DNA from: Salinimonas marina
Lineage (GTDB): Bacteria; Pseudomonadota; Gammaproteobacteria; Enterobacterales; Alteromonadaceae
DNA: 64,000 nucleotides
Assembly (NCBI RefSeq): GCF_015644725.1
Contig: NZ_CP064795.1
Coordinates: 3,222,501 to 3,286,500 of the forward strand
Direction of reading: 5' to 3'
A model generated the notes under the pieces. That model searched no databases. It saw only the letters and a program-made list of their open reading frames with translations, and had not been told where the DNA came from. This document shows, in pieces, positions 36,475-46,296 of this stretch; the stretch's first letter is position 1, and every line of letters begins with the position of its first letter. The position numbers and the translations under genes are program-made.

Positions 36475-37035
36475 ATGTTACGAAAGTGGCTTACGATCAT
36501 GCTGATCGCGTTGTCTTTTCAGGCTTTTGGCCTGCAGGATGCTCCGAAAATGGAGCCCTCGTCTTCTCATTACATCCGGGATGACTTGTATGTATTTATG
36601 CACACCGGGCCAGGACGTAACTATCGCATTTTAGGCAGCATTGAAGCCGGCACGCCTATTACGGTTCTGAAAAACAATCGCGATGCCGAGTTTATGCAGA
36701 TTCGTGAGCATAAGGAAGATCGTACTGGCTGGGTGGAGTCAAAGTTTGTCAGTGACGAAATGTCGCGGGCTGAACAATTGCCCATCATCAGCCAGAAACT
36801 GGCAGACAGTCAGGCCTCACAACAAGGGTTACAGTCCGAAAATGGCCGGCTCAAACGCCAGCTATCTGAAGCCCAGCAACAACTGACCCAGCTTTCCAGC
36901 CAAACCGAGAGTCAGAGCCGGGAAATCAAGCAGCTCTCAACTCAACTGGAAAACCAGGAAAAGGATGAGATGATTAAGTGGTTCACCCGGGGTGGGATGG
37001 TGGCCGGCGCCGGCATTTTGTTAGGGTTATTCTGA
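36475..37035 (+). CDS. SH3-domain membrane-anchored protein, YgiM-like (TIGR04211 type)
   Basis: A 186-residue protein with a signal peptide (cleavage near residue 20), a bacterial SH3 domain at about 33-93 (DDLYVFMHTGPGRNYRILGSI...GWV), a Gln/Ser-rich coiled coil at about 100-165, and a C-terminal transmembrane helix (GGMVAGAGILLGLF). This is the layout of E. coli YgiM, presumed to sit in the inner membrane facing the periplasm. It is divergent from the CYTH-CHAD gene with 222 bp between them, and is followed by a terminator. The molecular role is unknown. Confidence 0.82.
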   Translation: MLRKWLTIMLIALSFQAFGLQDAPKMEPSSSHYIRDDLYVFMHTGPGRNYRILGSIEAGTPITVLKNNRDAEFMQIREHKEDRTGWVESKFVSDEMSRAEQLPIISQKLADSQASQQGLQSENGRLKRQLSEAQQQLTQLSSQTESQSREIKQLSTQLENQEKDEMIKWFTRGGMVAGAGILLGLF

Positions 37036-37192
37036 CCTACATCCCAAAACGACGCGGTCGTAGCAGCGAGTGGGTCTAGTTTGAGATAAAGATCCCATGG
37101 CAGAGGTCGCGGGGCTGGCCTGCTAGCCTCAGTGTAAGGCGTATAGCATCTTATCAGCCTGACAATTGCCTTGAGCGCCCTGCCCCCAGCCC

Positions 37193-37222
37193 AAAACGCC
37201 CTGTCCTTATCGGGGCGTTTTA
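37193..37222 (+). terminator. Rho-independent terminator after the YgiM-like gene
   Basis: Stem AAAACGCCC / GGGCGTTTT with an 11-nt loop, about 160 bp after the stop codon. Confidence 0.65.
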
Positions 37223-37242
37223 TTCATAGCATGCGGTTTATA

Positions 37243-37456
37243 TCGCCTCTTTTAACCAGCAGGTCACCACCTATCCACACCCGAAGCTGAGTTAGCCCTG
37301 ATTTGGCCCTGGCTTAGCCCTGACGAGAACATCATCGCGCTGGAATTAAAACCCCAGGCCAGACAGCGGCTGGCTCAGCGCTTACGTTTGCAGGCCCGCC
37401 AGCCGGCGATATAATTAATTTTGTGTGTTGGTTAGGGTGAGTCAACAGCCACAAAA
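37243..37456. repeat. Imperfect direct duplication, copy 1
   Basis: Begins at TCGCCTCTTT and ends at CAGCCACAAAA. Shares with copy 2 an ordered series of blocks: TTAGCCCTGATTT, CAGGC(C)AGACAGCGGCTG / TCAGGCAGCGGCTG, TCAGCGCTT(A/G)CGT(T/C)TGCAGGCC, GCCAGCCG(G/A)CGATAT and GCCACA...ACAAAA. It is not bounded by inverted repeats and encodes no shared protein. Confidence 0.75.
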
Positions 37457-37500
37457 TGCACGAGCCTATCGGATGTTTTATCCCCATTGTACCAATCACA

Positions 37501-37736
37501 TCGCCTCTTTCTACGACCAGGTACTTAGCTATCTGCCCCTAGGCCAGACTTAGCCCTGATTTAGCCTTGATTCGGCCCTGACTTAGCCCTGAAGTGGGCC
37601 TGAGCAGGGAATCCTGGACTTAAAATTAACCCCCCACGTCAGGCAGCGGCTGTGTCAGCGCTTGCGTCTGCAGGCCTGCCAGCCGACGATATCATCGATT
37701 TTGCATGCTGGTCAGGATAAGGCCACAGACACAAAA
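37501..37736. repeat. Imperfect direct duplication, copy 2
   Basis: Second copy, about 20 bp longer because the CTTAGCCCTGA-like motif is repeated more often (four partial copies at about 37548-37592, against two in copy 1). Copy 2 ends at the putA terminator. Confidence 0.75.
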
Positions 37737-37762
37737 AAGCCCCGACCAGGTCGGGGCTTTTT
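37734..37762 (-). terminator. Bidirectional Rho-independent terminator after putA
   Basis: A 12-bp stem AAAAAGCCCCGA / TCGGGGCTTTTT with a CCAGG loop, 16 bp past the putA stop codon. A- and T-runs on both sides let it work in both directions. Confidence 0.9.
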
Positions 37763-37777
37763 ATTCTCAAGATAGCG

Positions 37778-40700
37778 TTAGATATCTTCTTCTTCGTCTT
37801 CAACCAGCGTCATCAACGACGTATTACCGCCCGATGCTGTGGTATCAATACTCACGGTTTTCTCCGTCAGTACCCGTTGAATCAGATTATCATTATATTC
37901 TGAGGTGATAACCGGCAGAATAGCACCACCTTCACGCGATGCCAGCATCGCCGAGATTTGTGCGGTTCTTTCAGTGTGAGAATCAACTACCACACCTGCC
38001 AGATCTTCGTCTTTAAGCAAGGCATCCAGATGTTTGAGTCGTGCAACCTGTAGCACGCCCTTAGGTGCGCCGGTAGCATTAAACTTTTTCTGGAATTCCA
38101 GTGCTTCTTCATAGAACAGATCAGAGACCACTGATACCACGATGTTACCTGTGGCCAACGCGGTGACGACGGATAGTGTCCAGTATTCAAAGGTTACGCC
38201 TTTATCGGCGAAACACACCAGAATGCCGCGTGGCTCCAGATACAGCTTATTCGACTCACCCGTTGGCCCGGGCAGGGTTTTCGGATTTTTCAGTCGACGC
38301 TCAATGGAAATCAGCTGTTGACGCGAGGTGGCCAGGGTCCGGTTAAGGTCATCGGCCAGCTCTTCAACAATATCCACTTTGGCAATTTTGGCCAGCAGCT
38401 GGCGCACATTAGACAGACGATCGTTTAATGGTGTATGGCGCCATTTCGCCTCTACTGCCAGACCATTGTCCATCAAAATCGCGGCTTCTTTTGCGTCCTT
38501 CTCATCACCCGACAGGGCCTCATCCAGCTGGTCCGGATTTTCTACCTGAGACGGCTTAGGCGTGGCCCGCTCCATCATCAGTCGTGGCAGATAGTTCGGT
38601 CCGCCTGCTTTCGGTCCGGTGCCTGATAGACCACGGCCACCAAAGGGTTGCACACCCACGATGGCACCAATCATATTGCGGTTAATGTAGACGTTACCGG
38701 CACGGCTTAAAGCCGCCAGTTCATAGGCACGATCTTCAATACGTGAATGAATGCCCATGGTCAGACCATAACCGGTGCTGTTAATTTCCTTGACCACATT
38801 TTCAATCTCGGTGCCTTTAAAGCGCACGATATGCACTACCGGTCCAAATACTTCACGCTCAAGCACGTTGATGTTTTCAATTTCATACAAGGTTGGCGGG
38901 AAGAAGGTGGCGTTGTCTGTGTCTTCTGGCAACGGACATTCGTGCAACAGCTTACCCTTATCCTTCATGTACTCACGGTGATCTGTCAGCGTCTTCAATG
39001 CTTTTTCATCAATTACCGGACCGATATCGGTCTTCAGGTACATGGGGTTGCCCACATCCAGCTCTTTCATCGCGCCAATCAGCATTTCGGTCAGATGGTC
39101 AGCAATGTCTTCCTGAACATACAGCACCCGCAAGGCCGAGCAGCGTTGTCCGGCACTTTGGAAGCCAGAGAACACAATATCATCCACCACCTGTTCGGGT
39201 AGCGCGGTGGAATCCACAATCATTGAGTTCTGACCACCGGTTTCCGCAATCAGCGGCACTTGTTCACCACCACGGGCTGCCAGGGTCTGAGAAATCAGGG
39301 TGCCGGTTTCTGTAGAACCGGTAAACATCACGGCCTTGATACGCTCATCTGGCAGCAGTGTTTCGCCAACATCTTTACCCGGACAAATCAGCAGTTGTAA
39401 TGCATCTTCCGGCAAACCTACCGACTGCATAATCTCGATACAGCGGCGGGCAATTATGCTGGTTTGTTCCGCTGGCTTGGCAATAACCGTATTACCGGTT
39501 ACCAATGCTGCAGCCACCTGGCCGGTGAAAATGGCCAGTGGGAAGTTCCACGGTGAAATACACAGCACAACACCTCGAGGCTGCAGACGCTGATCTTCAT
39601 CCAGTTCACGGGCTCGCACGGCATAATATCGTAAGAAATCAACCGCTTCGCGCACTTCGTCGATACTGTCCTGGGCCACTTTGCCGCCTTCGCGGATACA
39701 GATGGCAATCAGCTCGCCCATATGCCGTTCAAGGGCATTGGCGGAGCGTTCCAGAATATCAGCACGTTCTTCCACCGAGCGCTTCGACCAGCTGTTGAAG
39801 GCGGCATCGGTTTTATCCAGTGCCGTACGCATTTCGTCAGGCTTAGCGTACACATGGTAGCCCACGATGTCGGTATGATCAGCAGGGTTACGCACGGCGG
39901 TACCATCTTCGGGGATATCACTTTCACTGACGCTGTAAATCTTATTCCAGCGCTCCAGCTCATGCTGTAAGGCATTTACCGAGATATGATCGGTGAGATC
40001 CAACCCACGAGAATTATCACGTTCTGGTGCATAAAGACCACGCGGGGGTTTAATTTGGTTATTATAACGGTTTTTCAGACGCTGAGTCTTTTCTACCGGA
40101 TCTTCAAGTAACGACTCAACCGGTTTTTCGTCATCCACGATAGCATTAACAAACGAGGAGTTGGCGCCGTTTTCAAGCAAACGTCTTACCAGATAAGCCA
40201 GCAGCTCTTCATGCTCACCCACCGGCGCATAAACCCGACACTGGATGTTGTCTTCTTTTACTACCTGGTCATACAGCGTATCGCCCATGCCATGCAGGCA
40301 CTGGAATTCAAAGCCGTCTTTATCGTCACCGGCCAGCTCCAGGATCACCGAGGCGGTGTAGGCATTATGGGTCGCAAACTGCGGATAGATCGTATCGCGA
40401 TAATCCAGCAGGCGGTTAGCACACGCATGGTAGGACACATCGGTAGAGGATTTACGGGTAAATACCGGGAAGGTTTCCAGACCCATTTGCTGGCTCAGTT
40501 TGATCTCGGTATCCCAGTACGCACCTTTCACCAGACGTACCTGCATGGTACGGCCGGTTTCTTCGGTAAGCTTGCGGACCCAGTCAATGACATGCAAACC
40601 GCGTTTCTGATACGCCTGAACCGCAAGACCAAAGCCGCTCCAGCCTTCCAGATCCGGATCTGTAAAGACTTTCTCGATGATATCTAATGACAGGTCCAGA

Positions 40701-41590
40701 CGATCCGCTTCTTCAGCATCCACAGTAAGGCCGATATCATATTCTTTGGCCATCACACACAGCTCTTTTAACTGCGGTGGGATCTCAGACATAACCCGGT
40801 CGTATTGCAAAAATTCAAACCGCGGGCTAAGCGCCGACAGTTTGACCGAGATACCCGGAGAAGCTTTAGGACCACGGCCTTTGGCTGCTTTACCAATTAT
40901 TTTAATAGCATGGGCATAAGAGTCATAAAAGCGTTTGGCATCCGCGACCGTGCGGGCGGCTTCGCCCAGCATGTCATAAGAATACACATACCCTTTTTTC
41001 TCTTTTTCACGAGCCCGGTCTACCGCGTCCTCAATGGTTTCGCCCATAACAAACTGGCGGCCCATTACGCGCATCGCGATATTCATCGAGCGCCGGATTA
41101 CCGGCTCACCTAAACGCCCTAAGGTGCGTTTAAGCAGGCCAAATTGTTCGCTTTTACGTTTGTCGGCATAGTTAACCATACTGCCGGTTAACAGCAGGCC
41201 CCAGGCTGAGGCGTTTACAAACAAGGAGTCGGAATTGCCTAAATGTGGGGTCCACTGTCCCTGAGACAGCTTATCGCGAATCAATTCATCCTGAGTTTCT
41301 TCATCAGGAACCCGCAACAGTGCTTCGGCCAGACACATAAGCACTACACCTTCAGCAGTGGAAAGCGAGTATTCGTTTAGCAGCGCATCGACGCCACCAT
41401 GGCCTTCTTCTTCGCGACGTATTTTAAGCACCATTTTGCGGGCACGCTCCCAGGCGCGACTACGGGCGCGGGGATTTACCTCAGCAATAGGCAGAATTTG
41501 GTCAATTGCCACGGATTCATCGATACGATAATGATCGCGAATCCGCTGACGAATTGAAGTCAATGTATTGAGGTCTTGGTTAGTAAGCAT
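37778..41590 (-). CDS. putA: Bifunctional proline dehydrogenase / P5C dehydrogenase PutA, without the RHH DNA-binding domain
   Basis: A 1270-residue enzyme that oxidises proline to glutamate in two channelled steps. The start MLTNQDLNTLTS has AAGGCGAG just upstream; the preceding in-frame sequence is not protein-like. The FAD-dependent proline dehydrogenase barrel spans about 130-480 (VRLVKGAYWDTEIK region). The aldehyde dehydrogenase domain spans about 560-1020, with catalytic Cys817 (AGQRCSAL) and the Glu motif IAETGGQNS. A C-terminal ALDH-like domain (about 1030-1250) follows. The N-terminal ribbon-helix-helix repressor domain of E. coli PutA (1320 residues) is absent, so this form should not autoregulate. 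putP is not in the window. Confidence 0.95.
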   Translation of the reverse strand: MLTNQDLNTLTSIRQRIRDHYRIDESVAIDQILPIAEVNPRARSRAWERARKMVLKIRREEEGHGGVDALLNEYSLSTAEGVVLMCLAEALLRVPDEETQDELIRDKLSQGQWTPHLGNSDSLFVNASAWGLLLTGSMVNYADKRKSEQFGLLKRTLGRLGEPVIRRSMNIAMRVMGRQFVMGETIEDAVDRAREKEKKGYVYSYDMLGEAARTVADAKRFYDSYAHAIKIIGKAAKGRGPKASPGISVKLSALSPRFEFLQYDRVMSEIPPQLKELCVMAKEYDIGLTVDAEEADRLDLSLDIIEKVFTDPDLEGWSGFGLAVQAYQKRGLHVIDWVRKLTEETGRTMQVRLVKGAYWDTEIKLSQQMGLETFPVFTRKSSTDVSYHACANRLLDYRDTIYPQFATHNAYTASVILELAGDDKDGFEFQCLHGMGDTLYDQVVKEDNIQCRVYAPVGEHEELLAYLVRRLLENGANSSFVNAIVDDEKPVESLLEDPVEKTQRLKNRYNNQIKPPRGLYAPERDNSRGLDLTDHISVNALQHELERWNKIYSVSESDIPEDGTAVRNPADHTDIVGYHVYAKPDEMRTALDKTDAAFNSWSKRSVEERADILERSANALERHMGELIAICIREGGKVAQDSIDEVREAVDFLRYYAVRARELDEDQRLQPRGVVLCISPWNFPLAIFTGQVAAALVTGNTVIAKPAEQTSIIARRCIEIMQSVGLPEDALQLLICPGKDVGETLLPDERIKAVMFTGSTETGTLISQTLAARGGEQVPLIAETGGQNSMIVDSTALPEQVVDDIVFSGFQSAGQRCSALRVLYVQEDIADHLTEMLIGAMKELDVGNPMYLKTDIGPVIDEKALKTLTDHREYMKDKGKLLHECPLPEDTDNATFFPPTLYEIENINVLEREVFGPVVHIVRFKGTEIENVVKEINSTGYGLTMGIHSRIEDRAYELAALSRAGNVYINRNMIGAIVGVQPFGGRGLSGTGPKAGGPNYLPRLMMERATPKPSQVENPDQLDEALSGDEKDAKEAAILMDNGLAVEAKWRHTPLNDRLSNVRQLLAKIAKVDIVEELADDLNRTLATSRQQLISIERRLKNPKTLPGPTGESNKLYLEPRGILVCFADKGVTFEYWTLSVVTALATGNIVVSVVSDLFYEEALEFQKKFNATGAPKGVLQVARLKHLDALLKDEDLAGVVVDSHTERTAQISAMLASREGGAILPVITSEYNDNLIQRVLTEKTVSIDTTASGGNTSLMTLVEDEEEDI

Positions 41591-42262
41591 TACTCGCCTT
41601 CTAAAATTCAGTTCGAATATAATGTAGGGTTTCGTCAGGCACACCGTCTCGCTGTTTTGCTTATATTGCAAGCGAATTCGCCAAGCCAAAGAAGCTGCTA
41701 AATAGTGTGTTTTCGATTGCCTGTGCTGGTTATAACTCCTGAGTCTCTTGAAGAGATCAGAGTAGTGGTGAATATTTTGCCGATATTAGCACAAAATGAA
41801 CGCCCGCCAACCCTTATTATTAAAGGCTTTGGGTCACCCATGACCGGTTGGTTTGATTCGCAGATCAATAACATAAATTATCGTCCTTCAGCTAAATTCT
41901 GCAAGCTGCTAAACTAAGGCAAGGACGCTGTTAAGATATTTTAATTTGTGCCGGAATTTTGGATGTGCGGGCGAAACGAGCTGATGGTAAAAAAACCGCT
42001 TCTTTGCTAAGTCCGCCAAAGGTGCTGTATAAATATCGAACTACAACTTTTTAACTAAAGATTTGGTTAAACGTTGATTTTTGAACCCTTTATCTTTTTT
42101 TAGGTTCCAACACTTTATTTTTGAAGCTTTTGTCTCGATAACAGGGCCTGTGTCATTTATCTTCAGGACCAAAACTTTTTGCTTATCTTTGGCTTTTGCC
42201 TATGCAATTTAAGTAGCAAACGGCATAATGACAAGCCGGACAAATAACAGGGGGAGGCTGTG
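41591..42262. other. Non-coding region between putA and ftsB
   Basis: About 670 bp, AT-rich towards ftsB, separating divergent genes. Repeated short pieces ATTTTTGAA (near 42076 and 42116) are present, and a 70-codon frame (41705-41917) of doubtful coding character. I found no clear operator or RNA gene. Both promoters should lie here. Confidence 0.5.
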
Positions 42263-42553
42263 GTGCTTAAAGACAAATGGATCCCGGTTTTACTGCTGGT
42301 ACTGGTTGCGCTGCTTCAATACCGGTTGTGGTTCGGCAAAAACAGTATGCTTGATTACACCGAATTAAAAGAAGAGGTGCATCGTCAGTCATTACAAAAT
42401 GCCAACCTGGCCCAGCGTAATGCGTTACTGGAAGCCGATATCAATGATCTGAAAATCGGCCTGGAAGCCATTGAAGAACGTGCCCGTAATGAACTAGGGC
42501 TGATTAAACAAGGCGAAACCTTTTATCGAATTTTGCCCTCAGAACAGCAGTAA
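42263..42553 (+). CDS. ftsB: Cell division protein FtsB
   Basis: A 96-residue bitopic division protein: a short cytoplasmic start, one membrane helix (WIPVLLLVLVALLQYRLWFG), then a periplasmic leucine-zipper coiled coil and the conserved end ERARNELGLIKQGETFYRIL that contacts FtsL and FtsQ. The second of two adjacent GTG codons (42263) is chosen because GGGGGAGG lies 5 nt before it; the first GTG (42260) is only 2 nt away. It is the first gene of the ftsB-ispD-ispF-truD-surE-pcm-yqaA-nlpD-rpoS series. Confidence 0.92.
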   Translation: MLKDKWIPVLLLVLVALLQYRLWFGKNSMLDYTELKEEVHRQSLQNANLAQRNALLEADINDLKIGLEAIEERARNELGLIKQGETFYRILPSEQQ

Positions 42554-42554
42554 C

Positions 42555-43268
42555 ATGACTCAACACCCCCCTATTATTGCCGTAGTGCCCGCTGCCGGTG
42601 TTGGCAGCAGAATGCAGGCGGATCGCCCTAAACAATATCTGACTATTCATGGTAAAACCGTACTGGAACACACTTTCAATGCGCTGTGTGACCACCCGCT
42701 GATTACCAGGGTGGTTGTGGCGGTAAGCCATGATGACCCCTATTTCGACGCATTGTCGGTGGCGCGCGCGCCCTGGCTTACCCGGGTAACTGGCGGGCAT
42801 ACACGCAGCGAATCGGTTCTGGCCGCGACTGCAACGTTACCCGATGCCAGCTGGGCGTTGGTGCATGATGCCGCCCGCCCCTGTTTGTCCCATAAAGATA
42901 TTGATGCGCTGATTCAGACCGCGTTAACCTCGTCGGTGGCCGGCGCTATTTTAGCCACCCCGGTTCGCGATACCATGAAACGGGCACAGCCCGACCTGAC
43001 TGAACCGGCGTTAATTGCACATACTGAAAATCGGGAGCATTTGTGGCACGCTTTAACCCCGCAGATGTTTCGGGCGGACCAGTTACGCGCCGCCTTAGAG
43101 CATGCGCAGCAAGCAGGGATCCCCGTCACCGACGAAGCCTCGGCAATGGAAGCATCGGGTCATGCGGTAGCCCTGGTGGATGCTAATCCGGCCAATATTA
43201 AAATAACCCGTCCGGCAGATATGCCATTAGCGCAATTTTATCTTTCTGCCCTTCACGACAACAGTTAG
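42555..43268 (+). CDS. ispD: 2-C-methyl-D-erythritol 4-phosphate cytidylyltransferase IspD
   Basis: A 237-residue cytidylyltransferase of the MEP isoprenoid pathway, transferring CMP from CTP to methylerythritol phosphate. The nucleotide-binding loop PAAGVGSRMQADRPKQYL (about 11-28), VHDAARPCLS and TDEASAMEASGH are diagnostic. It begins 1 bp after the ftsB stop codon, so it is co-translated, and is followed 17 bp later by ispF, the usual order. Confidence 0.96.
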   Translation: MTQHPPIIAVVPAAGVGSRMQADRPKQYLTIHGKTVLEHTFNALCDHPLITRVVVAVSHDDPYFDALSVARAPWLTRVTGGHTRSESVLAATATLPDASWALVHDAARPCLSHKDIDALIQTALTSSVAGAILATPVRDTMKRAQPDLTEPALIAHTENREHLWHALTPQMFRADQLRAALEHAQQAGIPVTDEASAMEASGHAVALVDANPANIKITRPADMPLAQFYLSALHDNS

Positions 43269-43285
43269 TTTTACACAGGTGAATT

Positions 43286-43765
43286 ATGCGAATCGGACAT
43301 GGTTTCGATGTACACAAATTTGGGGGCCAGGGGCCGGTAATTATTGGCGGTGTGGCGATTGAGCACGAGTCAGGTCTGATTGCTCATTCTGATGGCGATG
43401 TGTTGTTGCATGCCTTATGTGATGCGTTACTGGGCGCCGCCGCGCTGGGCGACATCGGCGCGCACTTTCCTGACACCGACGATAAGTTCGCCGGTGCTGA
43501 CAGCCGTGACTTATTACGCCACGTGGTGGCCATTATCCATGAGCAAGGCTACACCCTCGCCAATGCCGATATGACGATTGTGGCGCAGGCGCCGAAGATG
43601 GCCCCACATATCGCTGCTATGCGCGCCTGTATTGCCAGCGATTGTCAGGTCGGGACGGCGCAAATCAATGTCAAAGCCACCACCACTGAAAAGCTGGGAT
43701 TCACCGGCCGCAAAGAAGGCATCGCGGCCCATGCGGTGGTGCTGCTGGAAGTGAACCGCAAATGA
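43286..43765 (+). CDS. ispF: 2-C-methyl-D-erythritol 2,4-cyclodiphosphate synthase IspF
   Basis: A 159-residue trimeric enzyme of the MEP pathway, identical in length to E. coli IspF. Metal ligands are D8 and H10 (GHGFDVH) and H42 ([18 protein letters not shown]). The conserved [22 protein letters not shown] end is intact. Its last four bases overlap the start of truD (ATGA). Confidence 0.97.
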   Translation: MRIGHGFDVHKFGGQGPVIIGGVAIEHESGLIAHSDGDVLLHALCDALLGAAALGDIGAHFPDTDDKFAGADSRDLLRHVVAIIHEQGYTLANADMTIVAQAPKMAPHIAAMRACIASDCQVGTAQINVKATTTEKLGFTGRKEGIAAHAVVLLEVNRK

Positions 43766-44829
43766 ATTTATCGACCCTAAACTGGCATTACCTGTCAGGT
43801 AAACCACAATCTACCGCCGTGTTTAAACAACAGGCCGAAGATTTTGTGGTGATTGAAGATCTGGGCTATCCGCTGACCGGCGAAGGTGAGCATCAGCTGA
43901 TTCTGGTAGAAAAGCTGAATACCAATACCGCATTTGTAGCCGAAGCTCTGGCCAAATATACCGGGTTGCCGCTGCGCAACGTCACCTATGCCGGCCGCAA
44001 AGACAAGTTTGCCCTGACCCGCCAGTGGTTTGGTCTGCATGCCCCAGGGCAGGCTGATTTTGATTTCAGCCAGTTTGAGTTGCCCGGCGTCACCATTCTC
44101 AGCCACACCCGCCACAATAAAAAGCTGAAAACCGGCCAATTAAAAGGCAACCGGTTTACCATTGTGTTGCGTGAGGTAAGTGCCCCTGAGCAGGTCATCA
44201 CCCGGTTTGAACAAGCTGCGGCCAATGGCGTCCCCAACTATTATGGTGAACAGCGCTTTGGTGTGGTCAGACACAATAGCGACGGGGAACGAACCGAAGG
44301 CGGCAATTTGCAATTGGCGCAGCGTATGGTGGCCGGTGAAACCATTCGCAACCGCAATAAGCGCTCGATGGCGTTATCGGCATTACGCAGCTTTTTGTTC
44401 AATTGTCAGTTGTCACAACGCCTTGAACAGGCCTGCTTTAATCAGGTGCTCACCGGCGATGCCCTGATGCTGTCCGGCTCTAATAGCTTTTTTATCCATG
44501 ATGGCAGTGATACTAACGCCCAACAGCGTTATCAGGATAAAGACCTGGCGCCGTCGGCCGCATTGTGGGGTAAAGGTAACCTTCCTACCCATGGTGTGGT
44601 GGCCGGGCTTGAGCAACAAGTAGCGCAACAGTATGTTCCGGTGGCGGAGTTTCTGGCTGGGGCCGGACTCAAGCAGGAACGCCGTAGTATAAAAATCTGG
44701 CCGCAAAATCTTGAATGGGAACAACAAGGTGATACATTAACCGTGTGTTTTTCGTTGCCCAGCGGCTGCTTTGCCACCTCAGTATTACGCGAATGCGCGG
44801 TACTGACCCAGGCCACCCCGCCCGCCTGA
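43762..44829 (+). CDS. truD: tRNA pseudouridine(13) synthase TruD
   Basis: A 355-residue enzyme that forms pseudouridine at position 13 of tRNA-Glu and others. Catalytic Asp81 lies in [14 protein letters not shown] (D80 in E. coli), with [12 protein letters not shown] and the inserted TRUD domain following. It is coupled to ispF by a four-base overlap. Length agrees with the family (349 in E. coli). Confidence 0.95.
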   Translation: MNLSTLNWHYLSGKPQSTAVFKQQAEDFVVIEDLGYPLTGEGEHQLILVEKLNTNTAFVAEALAKYTGLPLRNVTYAGRKDKFALTRQWFGLHAPGQADFDFSQFELPGVTILSHTRHNKKLKTGQLKGNRFTIVLREVSAPEQVITRFEQAAANGVPNYYGEQRFGVVRHNSDGERTEGGNLQLAQRMVAGETIRNRNKRSMALSALRSFLFNCQLSQRLEQACFNQVLTGDALMLSGSNSFFIHDGSDTNAQQRYQDKDLAPSAALWGKGNLPTHGVVAGLEQQVAQQYVPVAEFLAGAGLKQERRSIKIWPQNLEWEQQGDTLTVCFSLPSGCFATSVLRECAVLTQATPPA

Positions 44830-44878
44830 AATTCCCCTCAAGAAATGGGGAACCGGGTTTGTATGATTGGAGTACAGC

Positions 44879-45622
44879 ATGAAAATTCTATTAAGTAACG
44901 ATGACAGCGTATTTGCCAAAGGGATCCATGCCTTGCACGAGGCCTTGCAACAACATCATGAGGTGACCGTTATCGCCCCGGATCGCAATTGTAGCGGCGC
45001 CAGCAATGCATTGTCGTTACATCAGCCTCTGCGCATTCAACAGCTCGACAATGGCTTTTACTCGGTGAACGGCACCCCTTCTGATTGTGTGCATCTGGGG
45101 GTTAACTGCTTTTTGGAAGAAGAGCCCGACCTGGTGGTTTCAGGGATTAATCATGGCGCGAACCTCGGGGATGATGTGATTTATTCAGGCACCGTGGCGG
45201 CGGCCACCGAGGGCCGTTACATGGGCCTGCCTGCCATCGCCGTGTCACTGGCCAGCCATGAAGGTAACTATTTTGAAACGGCGGCTCAGGTAGTGCTGGA
45301 TATTATTTCCAAACTTAAACATCATCCATTGCCCGCTAACCAGATTTTAAATGTTAATGTACCGGATATCCCTTATGCTGAACTGTCGGGGATAAAGGTG
45401 ACACGACAAGGCCGCCGCCATCGCGCAGAAGGCATGCAACCCAGTCAGGATCCGTTTGGGCGTACTATCTATTGGTATGGGCCGGCCGGCGCCGAACAGG
45501 ATGCCTCTGAAGGAACCGATTTTCACGCCATTGCTAATGGCTATTGCTCTGTGACGCCACTGGATGTGGATATGACTGCCCATCAAAGTCTCGAAGAAAT
45601 GAAAGACTGGCTAAACAAATAA
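44879..45622 (+). CDS. surE: 5'/3'-nucleotidase SurE
   Basis: A 247-residue metal-dependent nucleotidase linked to stationary-phase survival. The start ATG ([10 protein letters not shown]) has GGAG 8 nt upstream; the frame is open a little further but begins with TTG. Metal-site residues D8/D9 and the [22 protein letters not shown] block are present. The usual NDDG reads NDDS, with the nearby HAPGI as FAKGI, a small departure from the common motif. It precedes pcm, as in most gammaproteobacteria. Confidence 0.94.
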   Translation: MKILLSNDDSVFAKGIHALHEALQQHHEVTVIAPDRNCSGASNALSLHQPLRIQQLDNGFYSVNGTPSDCVHLGVNCFLEEEPDLVVSGINHGANLGDDVIYSGTVAAATEGRYMGLPAIAVSLASHEGNYFETAAQVVLDIISKLKHHPLPANQILNVNVPDIPYAELSGIKVTRQGRRHRAEGMQPSQDPFGRTIYWYGPAGAEQDASEGTDFHAIANGYCSVTPLDVDMTAHQSLEEMKDWLNK

Positions 45623-45660
45623 TAACAACAATGTTTTTCGTTTAGGAAACTTACACGCTC

Positions 45661-46296
45661 ATGAGATCATCGAGAAAAGGGGAAACTCTCGCTGAACTGC
45701 TCTACCAGGAAGGGGTGAGAAATCAGCAGGTATTAAACGCGGTGGCGGCAACGCCGAGGGATTTGTTTTTACCCGACGCGTTGCGCCATAAAGCGTACCA
45801 GAACACAGCGCTGCCTATCGGTCAGGGACAAACCATCTCCCAGCCTTATATCGTGGCTCGAATGACGGAATTGCTGCTCGAAGCCACCAATCAGCCCCGT
45901 AAAGTTCTGGAAATCGGTACTGGATCGGGCTATCAGACTGCAATTCTGGCACAATTATTTAATGACGTTTACAGTGTTGAGCGAATCAAAAGCTTACAGT
46001 TCCAGGCTAAACGCCGAATGAACCAGCTCGATCTGCACAATATTGCCATGAAACATGGTGATGGCTGGAAGGGCTGGGCCTCAAAAGGCCGGTTCGATGC
46101 CATCATTGTCACCGCCGCAGCCAGTAGGGTGCCTGATGATTTGCTGTTGCAAATTAACGAAGGCGGCCGCTTGATTATCCCTGTCGGTGATGAGCAACAA
46201 CAACTTCTTTGTATTGACCGTATCGATGGCAAATTGCTCACTCAAACCGTAGAAGCAGTGCGCTTTGTGCCATTGATCGCAGGAGATCTTCAGTGA
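45661..46296 (+). CDS. pcm: Protein-L-isoaspartate O-methyltransferase Pcm
   Basis: A 211-residue SAM-dependent enzyme that begins repair of isoaspartyl residues in aged proteins. Motif [19 protein letters not shown] (about 82-99) and [18 protein letters not shown] are diagnostic. The final stop codon overlaps the GTG start of the next gene (GTGA). It is part of the surE-pcm-nlpD-rpoS stationary-phase cluster. Confidence 0.95.
   Translation: MRSSRKGETLAELLYQEGVRNQQVLNAVAATPRDLFLPDALRHKAYQNTALPIGQGQTISQPYIVARMTELLLEATNQPRKVLEIGTGSGYQTAILAQLFNDVYSVERIKSLQFQAKRRMNQLDLHNIAMKHGDGWKGWASKGRFDAIIVTAAASRVPDDLLLQINEGGRLIIPVGDEQQQLLCIDRIDGKLLTQTVEAVRFVPLIAGDLQ

Larger units (their letters stand above)
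37036..37777. other. Non-coding region with a duplicated element between the YgiM-like gene and putA
   Basis: About 740 bp holding the YgiM-side terminator, two imperfect copies of a ~0.2-kb sequence and the putA terminator. No frame in it shows coding character or is shared between the two copies. Confidence 0.6.

Noticed and set aside
37705-37908. Open frame running from the duplicated element into the putA 3' end
   Set aside because: It crosses the putA terminator and overlaps putA on the opposite strand.
41705-41917. 70-codon open frame between putA and ftsB
   Set aside because: No recognisable domain, no ribosome site, and it sits in the probable promoter region of putA. It cannot be fully excluded.
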